Below are positions 23,093-31,806 of a stretch of 53,801 nucleotides of DNA, in pieces. The notes under the pieces are model-generated. The model saw nothing but the letters and a program-made list of their open reading frames with translations. It did not search any database and was not told the DNA's origin. The stretch's first letter is position 1, and the number at the start of each line of letters is the position of its first letter. Position numbers and translations under genes: made by a program. This stretch comes from Nemertoderma westbladi. Its lineage: Eukaryota; Xenacoelomorpha; Nemertodermatida; Nemertodermatidae. The stretch spans positions 1 to 53,801 of the forward strand of contig JAUCBJ010002606.1 in the NCBI GenBank assembly GCA_032718475.1, read 5' to 3'.

Positions 23093-24547
23093 TTACGGAT
23101 CTAACTCTTCCATCCCAGTCCAACCTGTTGGACAACTCAGCGACCCAAGGGGTGATTCCTCCAGCAGGCAACTCTCCCACTGCCCCCCTATAGGTTCTCT
23201 AATTCTTCGCTCCGTTCTCCTTGTCAATTCGATAGGTGGTCTTTTCTCCTGTTTTTGGAAATGCTGTCTGCTATTTATGTTTCTGATCTCGTGGTCGTCC
23301 CTTGGCGGCAAAGTGCCACCCTTCAACGTGTCACCCGGCGGTATAATGCCGCCCCTGTTCTTCTCCTTAATCTTAGATGCCACCTCTGTTGGCCTCCCCC
23401 TTAATATGTGTGCTGGCATTAAAGGCTTCAACGACCCCCGTTCGTCCTTCGGTATACACGATGTCTCCCTACACTCCTTTTCCTCTATTTCCTCACGCTC
23501 CCTAAGATTTCTCAAAGCCCTCTCTGCCCTCTCTCCGGTTTCTCTAATCAATGCTTCTTCCCTCGCTAACCGCACTCTCCCCTCCTCTAACCGTTCCTCC
23601 ATTTCCCTTTGACCTTGTTCTACCATGCTGAGACGGTATGCGGCACCTATCTCTCTCACCACTCTTTCTTTCGCGGAGGATGTAGCAGACTTATCAGTTA
23701 CAACGGACCCCCTCCGCCTTCCCGACCTACTAACTTTCCCCCGCTTCCCCGAACTCTCTCTGACCGACGAGGCCGAATCCTCGGGGTTAACCTCGGATCC
23801 GCCCCCCTCGGGTTCCCTCCAACCCACTAATTTTGCTCCCCGGGCATCGACCAAGTATGGCCCTATGTACACTGGCGCTACGCTAGGTTCCATACTCCCG
23901 CACTCCCATAGTTCAAACAGTTCGCCCGCAACCCCTTTTGCTCTCTCCCCGGCTAGTTCTCTCTGCCCAAAACGTATTAGGTAATTAAAGTGTCTATCCG
24001 ACTCACCTAGTCGCTTTCTCAGTCTCACCTCGTCTACCTTCGCCCCTTCCTTCTTGGCGTCCTTCATCAGCTTCCGGGTCGCGTTGTAGGCCCGTCGAAG
24101 TCGTTCTGAAACCCCGACGTCCTCGTCGCCGACCTCTCCTCCGTCCCTCCGGGTTCGGCGTCGTACCGGCGGCCCCACCGTCGCCGTTCCGGTGGGCCGT
24201 CCGTCGCCCTCGGCCTGTAGCTGGCCGGCGACATCGGTACCGATCTCTCCTCTGTCTCTTCGCGTCCGGCGTCGCACCGTCGGCCCCACCGTCGCCGTTT
24301 CGGTGGGCCGCTCGTCGCCCTCGGCCGGTAGCTGGCCGGCGATATCAGCGCGCCGTTCTCCGTCTCGTGTCGACTCGTCTCCATCTCCCTCCGTCCCGCT
24401 CTCGCTTTCTCTTGGCTCGTTCTGGACTTCCGGTTCGCCCGTTATCGATGGCTCCGGCGTCGTGGGCCTGTATCGCTTGGTCGCGGCCTCGCGGATCGTT
24501 TGATCTTCGTCCGGGGTCCGCGTCGGTGTCTCGCCCGATTCACTCAT
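23093..24547 (-). CDS. First protein of the LTR element (484 residues, unrecognised)
   Basis: An intact frame with an ATG at 24547 in fair context (G at -3), 132 nt after the 5' LTR, ending with TAA at 23093. I do not recognise the family. Residues 1-145 are hydrophilic and probably disordered, and contain an imperfect tandem duplication of 37 residues (68-103 and 105-140, each with AGQL-AEGD-RPT-TATVGP-VRRRTRRD). Residues ~145-245 are the only segment with a folded-domain look, with alternating hydrophobic and basic residues and ending in VYIGPYLVDARGAKLVGW. Residues ~292-360 are rich in Glu/Arg with heptad-like spacing, a likely coiled coil. There is no zinc knuckle, protease DSG/DTG in context, or RT motif. 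By position it may be a structural (capsid-like) or RNA-binding protein, but that is inference only. Confidence 0.8.
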   Translation of the reverse strand: MSESGETPTRTPDEDQTIREAATKRYRPTTPEPSITGEPEVQNEPRESESGTEGDGDESTRDGERRADIAGQLPAEGDERPTETATVGPTVRRRTRRDRGEIGTDVAGQLQAEGDGRPTGTATVGPPVRRRTRRDGGEVGDEDVGVSERLRRAYNATRKLMKDAKKEGAKVDEVRLRKRLGESDRHFNYLIRFGQRELAGERAKGVAGELFELWECGSMEPSVAPVYIGPYLVDARGAKLVGWREPEGGGSEVNPEDSASSVRESSGKRGKVSRSGRRRGSVVTDKSATSSAKERVVREIGAAYRLSMVEQGQREMEERLEEGRVRLAREEALIRETGERAERALRNLREREEIEEKECRETSCIPKDERGSLKPLMPAHILRGRPTEVASKIKEKNRGGIIPPGDTLKGGTLPPRDDHEIRNINSRQHFQKQEKRPPIELTRRTERRIREPIGGQWESCLLEESPLGSLSCPTGWTGMEELDP

Positions 24548-24679
24548 CTCGTCTGGTGGCTGATGGTTCGGCTAGCTAGGCTGCAGTTTTTGATGTTCAA
24601 CTGGGGCTTCTTCCTCGGATTTAGTTACTAGTAGGTGGTTTGGGTTTTAGTTACTGTTCAGGGCACCGGGTTTAGTTAC
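24548..24679 (-). other. Leader of the LTR element; no tRNA primer site recognised
   Basis: The 132 nt between the 5' LTR and the first ATG. On minus, the sequence after the LTR's CA end starts GTAACTAAACCCGGTGCCC, which lacks the TGG expected for a tRNA 3'-end primer site. The word AGTAACTAAA occurs three times, at about 24624-24633, 24651-24660 and 24671-24680, the last spanning the LTR junction. Confidence 0.6.
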
Positions 24680-25222
24680 TGTGACGGGATCCAGGAGGGA
24701 TCCCGATTTATCCGGTGTGGTATTTTAGTCCACGCGTCCCCGCCGTGTATAAGGATGAAATAAAGTAACTGAGTTCTGAAGTTCGGTGTATAATAATAAT
24801 AGGGCATGGGATATAGATATAGATATAATGTGTACAAGGCGGGATACGGTAACTAAAGTCCCGTGATCCCCTAACTAAACTAAAGTACAATACCAACCTA
24901 CGCTAGCACTGCTGCACTGAGATAACTGAATCACTGATTAATAGGTTATTGGTTATATTGCACGGTGGCCTTATTGCTACTCAATCGATGCCTTGCCCCC
25001 CTCTGATTGGTTGTTACCCTTGTTGGCGCCCCGTGGAGTGTTCCCGTTCACTCCACCTGTTCTCTCTGGGTTAGGGGTTTGGCCCCTGACCCTCTATTGT
25101 GTGCTTCCTTCCCACTCTTATTGGGATGGCACGAGTTGGTTAATTGCCCAATCTCGTGGCTCCCAATATTGCTTATCGGCTTATAACTTTATGGGGTGTT
25201 AGCGGGATTGAATAAGCTAACA
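24680..25222 (-). repeat. 5' LTR (543 bp)
   Basis: Same length and sequence as 18010-18552 apart from T at 24723. In sense (minus) it starts TGTTAGC and ends GTCACA. Given the element's orientation, this copy would drive transcription. Confidence 0.95.
24811..24830 (-). promoter_or_regulatory. Possible TATA-like core promoter in the 5' LTR
   Basis: The minus strand reads CATTATATCTATATCTATAT here, about 130 nt before the LTR ends. A start ~30 nt downstream would leave an R/U5 of about 100 nt, a reasonable size. This rests on base composition and position only. Confidence 0.25.
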
Positions 25223-25227
25223 CCTTT
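25223..25227 (+). repeat. Target-site duplication CCTTT (right copy)
   Basis: CCTTT follows the CA end of the right LTR directly and is continuous with CCCGAACACCTCAG of array 3. It matches 18005-18009. Confidence 0.92.
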
Positions 25228-27812
25228 CCCGAACACCTCAGTTCCTAATACAGGGAGCAACCTTTCCCGAACACCTCAGTTCCTAATACAGGGAGCAACC
25301 TTTCCCGAACCCCTCAGTTCCTAAAACAGGGAGCAACCTTTCCCGAACACCTCAGTTCCTAATACAGGGAGCAACCTTTCCCGAACACCTCAGTTCCTAA
25401 CACAGGGAGCAAAAGTTCCTAATACAGGGAGCAACTTTTCCCGAACACCTCAGTTCCTAATACAGGGAGCAACCTTTCCCGAACCCCTCAGTTCCTAAAA
25501 CAGGGAGCAACCTTTCCCGAACACCTCAGTTCCTAACACAGGGAGCAACAGTTCCTAATACAGCGAGCAAAAGTTCCTAATACAGGGAGCAACCTTTCCC
25601 GAACACCTCAGTTCCTAATACAGGGAGCAACCTTTCCCGAACCCCTCAGTTCCTAATACAGGGAGCAACCTTTCCCGAACCCCTCAGTTCCTAGTACAGG
25701 GAGCAACCTCTCCCGAACACCTCAGTTCCTAATACAGGGAGCAACCTTTCCCGAACCCCTCAGTTCCTAAAACAGGGAGCAACCTTTCCCGAACACCTCA
25801 GTTCCTAACACAGGGAGCAACAGTTCCTAATACAGCGAGCAAAAGTTCCTAATACAGGGAGCAACCTTTCCCGAACACCTCAGTTCCTATCACAGGGAGC
25901 AACAGTTCCTAATACAGCGAGCAACAGTTCCTAATACAGGGAGCAACCTTTCCCGAACACCTCAGTTCCTAGTACAGGGAGCAACCTTTCCCGGACCCCT
26001 CAGTTCCTAATACAGGGAGCAACCTTTCCCGAACCCCTCAGTTCCTAATACAGGGAGCAACCTTTCCCGAACACCTCAGTTCCTAATACAGGGAGCAACC
26101 TTTCCCGAACCCCTCAGTTCCTAACACAGGGAGCAACAGTTCCTAATACAGCGAGAAACAGTTCCTAATACAGGGAGCAACCTATCCCGAACACCTCAGT
26201 TCCTAATACAGGGAGCAACAGTTCCTAATACAGCGAGCAACAGTTCCTAATACAGCGAGCAACATTTCCTAACACAGGGAGCAACAGTTCCTAATACAGC
26301 GAGAAACAGTTCCTAATACAGGGAGCAACCTATCCCGAACACCTCAGTTCCTAATACAGGGAGCAACAGTTCCTAATACAGCGAGCAACAGTTCCTAATA
26401 CAGCGAGCAACCGTTCCTAATACAGGGAGCAACCTTTCCCGAACACCTCAGTTCCTAACACAGGGAGCAACCTATACCGAACACCTCAGTTCCTAACACC
26501 GGGAGCAACCTATCCCGAACACCTCAGTTCCTAATACAGGGAGCAACCTTTCCCGAACACCTCAGTTCTTAACACAGGGAGCAACACTTCCTAATACAGC
26601 GAGCAACAGTTCCTAATACAGCGAGCAACAGTTCCTAATACAGCGAGCAACAGTTCCTAATACAGCGAGCAACAGTTCCTAATACAGGGAGCAACCTTTC
26701 CCGAACACCTCAGTTCCTAATACAAGGAGCAACCTTTCCCGAACACCTCAGTTCCTAATACAGGGAGCAACAGTTCCTAATACAGGGAGCAACCTTTCCC
26801 GAACAGCTCAGTTCCTAATACAAGGAGCAACCTATCCCGAACACCTCAGTTCCTAATACAGGGAGCAACCTTTCCCGAACACCTCAGTTCCTAATACAAG
26901 GAGCAACCTATCCCGAACACCTCAGTTCCTAATACAGGGAGCAACCTTTCCCGAACACCTCAGTTCCTAATACAGGGAGCAACCTATCCCGAACACCTCA
27001 GTTCCTAATACAGGGAGCAAACTTTCCCGAACACCTCAGTTCCTAATACAAGGAGCAACCTTTCCCGAACACCTCAGTTCCTAATACAGGGAGCAACAGT
27101 TCCTAATACAGGGAGCAACCTATCTCGAACACCTCAGTTCCTAATACAGGGAGCAACCTTTCCCGAACACCTCAGTTCCTAATACAGGGAGCAACCTATC
27201 CCGAACACCTCAGTTCCTAATACAGGGAGCAACCTATCCCGAACACCTCAGTTCCTAATACTGGGAGCAACCTATCCCGAACACCTCAGTTCCTAACACA
27301 GGGAGCAACCTTTACCGAACACCTCAGTTCCTAATACAGGGAGCAACCTTTCCCGAACACCTCAGTTCCTAATACAGGGAGCAACCTATCCCGAACACCT
27401 CAGTTCCTAATACAGGGAGCAACCTATCCCGAACACCTCAGTTCCTAACACAGGGAGCAACCTTTCCCGAACACCTCAGTTCCTAATACAGGGAGCAACC
27501 TTTCCCGAACACCTCAGTTCCTAATACAGGGAGCAACCTTTCCCGAACACCACAGTTCCTAATACAGGGAGCAACAGTTCCTAATACAGGGAGCAACCTT
27601 TCCCGAACACCTCAGTTCCTAATACAAGGAGCAACCTATCCCGAACACCTCAGTTCCTAATACAGGGAGCAACCTTTCCCGAACCCCTCAGTTCCTAATA
27701 CAGGGAGCAACAGTTCCTAATACAGGGAGCAACAGTTCCTAATACACGGAGCAACCTTTTCCGAACACCTCAGTTCCTAATACAGGGAGCAACCTTTCCC
27801 GAACACCTCAGT
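25223..27812 (+). repeat. Array 3, right part: 38-bp/22-bp mixed minisatellite
   Basis: The same long and short units as 12832-18009, continuing in phase after the insertion. Variants typical of this side are ACAAGGAGC, consecutive short units with ACAGCGAGC (about 26190-26690), and CTAACACCGGG. The combined array is about 7.8 kb without the element. It ends at CACCTCAGTGATGCATAATG. Confidence 0.97.
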
Positions 27813-27885
27813 GATGCATAATGATGAAGAAGTAAGTAGAATGGAAATCTCAGTGCACAATGGAATGATTCTGATAAAGTTGAGG

Positions 27886-27901
27886 AGTATTATACGATAA
27901 T
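27886..27901 (+). repeat. Target-site duplication of LINE fragment, left copy
   Basis: AGTATTATACGATAAT matches AGTAGTATACGATAAT at 28494-28509 with one mismatch. It brackets the LINE fragment, as expected for target-primed insertion. Confidence 0.7.
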
Positions 27902-28493
27902 CCTGGGATCATGAAGTCAGGTGAGGACCTTCGAATACGTAAGGGAAAGGCATGGGCAGCCTTGAATAGGCTTTCCAGGATTTGGAAGTCACCGAGAATT
28001 AATCGGAAACTTAAGGTCCGATTATTTAGAGCAGCAGTAGTTCCAGTACTCCTCTATGGGAGTCCATGCTGGGCTCTAACTGCTAAGGACACCAAATCTC
28101 TGGATGGCACATTCACAAGAATGCTACGTCGGGTTCATTGTGTCAAGTTCAATGCACACATCTCCAACCAGACACTATATAACATTGGAGGTGTCTCATT
28201 GGTTCCCCCAAGCTTGACACTAGAACAAAATCGCCTCCGCTTTGCAGGACATTGCTTTCGCCGTGAGGACCAGCCAGTGCATAATCTTGTACTTTGGCAG
28301 CCTCATGGAGTGAATAAGCATGGTGGACAGCCCATGACTTTCTTGAGACGCATCTTAAAGGACACTGGCCTTGAAGATGCGGATAATCTAGCAAATGTCA
28401 TGGGTGATAGGGAGTTGTGGCGGCGCAATTTTGGCGACAAGCCGGCACAGCATTCTTAAAAATACAGCTGCAATGCAGCATGCCGATCCTAGT
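27902..28493 (+). mobile_element. 5'-truncated non-LTR retrotransposon (LINE) insertion
   Basis: A 592-bp insertion carrying the C-terminal part of a LINE reverse transcriptase and a short 3' tail (AGCTGCAATGCAGCATGCC then GATCCTAGT), flanked by a near-perfect 16-bp duplication. The 5' truncation is the usual outcome of incomplete reverse transcription. A second copy of the same 3' end lies in opposite orientation at 10865-11053. Confidence 0.88.
27911..28459 (+). pseudogene. LINE reverse transcriptase, C-terminal fragment
   Basis: A 182-residue open frame. GKAWAALNRLSRIWKS, KVRLFRAAVVPVLLYGSPCW and FTRMLRRVH are typical of the segment just after the polymerase domain in animal LINE proteins; NRLRFAGHCFRRE and a closing GDRELWRRNF belong to the same C-terminal region. 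The polymerase catalytic motifs and endonuclease would lie upstream and are absent, so the fragment cannot act alone. The ATG is internal to the ancestral protein, and the frame probably survives because the copy is fairly young. I cannot assign the LINE clade. Confidence 0.88.
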
Positions 28494-28509
28494 AGTAGTA
28501 TACGATAAT

Positions 28510-28887
28510 AAACTAATGCAATGAACAACTGAACTTACGTCATCAATATAATAGGCGTTCCACACAGCCATTCCATATAGACAGATAGGCTTCTATCGAG
28601 GAACTGATTGACAGGTTGGGAGAAATGTGTGATGCACTGCATCACACAAACTTAAAACTCGAACTCATTAACATAGTGATGCAAAATGTAAGTTTATTGC
28701 TCATTTTTTATTAATTTAATCTCATGGTGATTTGACCTCATGGACCCCCATGGTCTCTTTGGTGTCAAATTAGTTTAGTTTATATTACAACTGACAAATT
28801 TTTTTATTTTTTGACAGTTAATTTTACGTAGAAGACTAATCTGTCGGCGCAGTATATATTGTGAGGCTGCTTATACGCCAGTGCAGT
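28510..28887. other. Unique spacer, no gene seen
   Basis: AT-rich sequence between the LINE insertion and array 4, with a T-rich run near 28797-28815. Nothing else recognised. Confidence 0.45.
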
Positions 28888-30126
28888 GTTGACGTGTCGA
28901 GGTTCATGGTGGACGTGTCGTGGTTGATGGTTGACCTTTCACATATCTCACGGTTGATGGTTGAAGTGTCACATATGTCACGGTTGATGGTGGACGTGTT
29001 GCATATGTCACGGTTGATGTTTGACGTGTCATATATGTCACGGTTGATGGCTGACGTGTCACATATGTCACGGTTGATGGTTGACGTGTCACATATGTCA
29101 CGGTTGATGGTTGAAGTGTCATATGTAACGGTTGATGGTGGACGTGTTGCATATGTCACGGTTGATGTTTGACGTGTCACATATGTCACGGTTGATGGCT
29201 GACGTGTCACCTATGTCACGGTTGATGGTTGAAGTGTAACATATGTCACGGTTGATGGTGGACGTGTTGCATATGTCACGGTTGATGTTTGACGTGTCAC
29301 ATATGTCGGTTGATGTTTGACGTGTCACATATATCACGGTTGATGGCTGACGTGTTACATATGTCACGGTTGATGGTTGACGTGTCGCATGTCACGGTTG
29401 ATGGTTGACGTATCGCATATGTCACGGTTGATGGTTAACGTGTCACGGTTTATTGTTGAAGTGTCGTAGTTGATGGTTGAGGTGTCACATATGTCACGGT
29501 TGATGACTGGTCACATGTCACGGTTGATGGTTAACGTGTCGCATATGTCATGGTTGATGGTTGACGTCTTACATATGTCACGGTTGATGGTTTAGGTGTC
29601 ACATATGTCACGGTTGATGTATTGCATATTTCACGGTTGATGGTTAAAGTGTCATGGTTGATGGTTGACGTGTCGTGGTTGATGGTTGACGTTTCACATA
29701 TGTTACGGTTGATGGTTAACGTGTCGCATATGTCATGGTTGATGGTTGACATGTCACATATGTCACGGTTGATGACTGGTCACATGTCACGGTTGATGGT
29801 TAACGTGTCGCATATGTCATGGTTGATGGTTGACGTCTCACATATGTCACGGTTGATGGTTTAGGTGTCACATATGTCACGGTTGACGTATCGCATATTT
29901 CACGGTTGATGGTTAAAGTGTCATGGTTGATGGTTGAGGTGTCGTGGCGTCTTGCATATGTCACGGTTGATGGTTTAGGTGTCACATATGTCACGGTTTA
30001 CGTATCGCATATTTCACGGTTGATGGTTAAAGTGTCATGGTTGATGGTTGACGTGTCGTGGTTGATGGTTAACGTGTCACATATGTCACAGTTGATGGTT
30101 GATGTGTCACATATGTCACGGTTGAC
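28888..30126 (+). repeat. Array 4: ~30-bp minisatellite, about 41 copies
   Basis: The unit contains CATATGTCACGGTTGATGG followed by TTGACGTGTCA. Copies are diverged (GGTGGACGTGTTG, TGTTTGACG, GGTTAACG, TGGCTGACG) and some are shortened. Because the period is a multiple of three, long open frames appear on both strands (MSRLMVDVSH-type and STVTYVTRQP-type); they are by-products of periodicity. Confidence 0.95.
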
Positions 30127-31017
30127 TCACAATTATTGTCTCGTGGGAAAAGTTAATTAAAATAAGAGAAATTGCACAAAATTTTACACGTTTCTTTTAT
30201 CGAATCCCCCATACACTATTTCATCTACAAAATTGAAAGAGTAACGGAAATAAATATCCATTAAATATTTATTAACTTAGTTTTGGCTAATTAACTTTTT
30301 TCGTCTTCTTAAAAACAGTGAGCGGATAGAGGACAATCTGCATCACATGTTTTTTTTTTTTTTTTAAATTAGTTACCCAAAATCATTCATTGTAAATAAA
30401 AATTCTTGCAAATAATCTTCTATGCCTAATAAATCATTGTCTCTAATTTAATTAAATCTATGTAATTATTGGACATAGGCCTATATATACAGTATATATA
30501 AACTGAATACAATAGAAGCAAGCATCTTCAAAATGATGAGTGTCCTTTACTAAAATGGATAAAAACGAACTTTCCTTCACTAAATTTAAGATATTAGTGA
30601 AATAAAGTAAGAATAGTGAAAAAAGGAATTACTTTCAAATTTTTCAAATAAATAAGTATCTCTACTTGGAAACACTAAACCATTTGTAGAAACTAAATAT
30701 GAAATGACATTAAGAGCATCACAGAAATTATAGTTATGTAGACAACCGGTGGATTTAATGTAATCTGTTTTTGATTGGCACACTATGGCGCAGAGTTGTC
30801 GGGGAAACAATAAACTCTTATTATTAATTTAGAAGAGAAATTAATAAATAATTGCCGTTTAATTGCATCTGAAGTTTTTGTAAATCGCCATTGCCACTCA
30901 TATATTAATCTCCATATATCTTCAGTAGGCCTTATCTTATACACAGTGACGCATAAAGTTGGGAATTATGATTATTTAACAAAAGGAATAATTGTGCGAG
31001 AATAACTATTTACATAC
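30127..31017. other. AT-rich spacer, no gene seen
   Basis: Unique sequence with a 16-base T run at 30350-30365. Open frames are short and look like chance. Confidence 0.45.
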
Positions 31018-31330
31018 TTGTGAGTAAAGTAGCACTTTACAGTGTGATGATCCGAGTACTTTGTTACACGAACGAACGTTAGTGAGTGAGTGAAAATAAA
31101 GTCACGAGGATCATAACACTGTAAAGTACTTTATTCCAAAATTGTAACATTACTCAACGCCGTTAGTATTAACAGCGAGTCGTTATTTAGCACTTTACAA
31201 CATTAGAGGACATTACAGCATTGTATTGGTCTGTACATTTACTATTGTATTGGTGTTGTAAAGTCCCTTGTGTATGTGGTAACCAATGACGGCGAGCTGT
31301 AAAGTTACGGCGTTATTGGTTACCACGTAA
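31018..31330. repeat. Fold-back region with several inverted repeats
   Basis: CTTTACAGTGTGATGATCC (about 31035-31053) is inverted as GGATCATAACACTGTAAAG (about 31108-31126) with one mismatch. GTGGTAACCAATGACGGC (about 31276-31293) is inverted as GGCGTTATTGGTTACCAC (about 31309-31326). CTTTACA/TGTAAAG words recur in both orientations across the segment, as in a small inverted-repeat (MITE or fold-back) element. There is no protein frame and no clear outer duplication. Confidence 0.55.
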
Positions 31331-31806
31331 ACAATAGGTGGTTTTTATTAATAATTGCCTGACAGCCAGATAGGCCTACTGCATTACCTACCGGTAGCTA
31401 TTAATAACCAGTACCTATAAACTATTAACATGGTTCCAAAAGCCACCATAAATATAAGCTAACTTTTTTATAACATAATTTATGTAATTTAATTAATAAT
31501 AATTTAATTCATACAACAACTAATTTAATCTGTGCAGTTTCTATCACTTATAGCATATATACAATCATTTCGTAATGTTGCAATTTTGGAATAAAGTAAG
31601 TTACGTAATTTTTGAAATTTTTACATTGTTTAGTGACGGAAGGGCAACCATATGTACATAGATAATGCATAATGATTGTAATTGAACCGTCTTACTGTGT
31701 ATGTTTATCCCTCTCTTTATAGTTCAAGAATTTTAGATTCAACTTTAAATCCCGACGGGAGAAAAACTACCATAGAAACATACAAGTACATAGAAAATTT
31801 TACCAG
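31331..31806. other. AT-rich spacer, no gene seen
   Basis: Unique AT-rich sequence leading into array 5. The short plus-strand frame that starts at 31682 runs into the array and is not credible as a gene. Confidence 0.4.

Larger units (their letters stand above)
18010..25222 (-). mobile_element. Complete, young, pol-less LTR retrotransposon
   Basis: A 7213-bp element: two 543-bp LTRs with TG...CA ends, a 5-bp CCTTT target duplication, and a 6127-bp interior. Its sense is minus, because both long frames are on minus and a polypurine tract (GGGGGGGAG on minus) abuts the left LTR, which is therefore the functional 3' LTR. Sense order: 5' LTR, 132-nt leader, 484-residue frame, 1.3-kb spacer with tandem repeats, 844-residue zinc-knuckle frame, 0.7-kb tail, polypurine tract, 3' LTR. 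No reverse transcriptase, RNase H, integrase or aspartic protease is encoded, so mobility would need enzymes from elsewhere. The LTRs differ at one site by eye, so the insertion is recent. Confidence 0.9.

Noticed and set aside
28861-30160. Repeat-protein-like frames (Thr/Val/Tyr-rich and Met/Val/Ser-rich)
   Set aside because: They are explained by the 30-bp unit of array 4.
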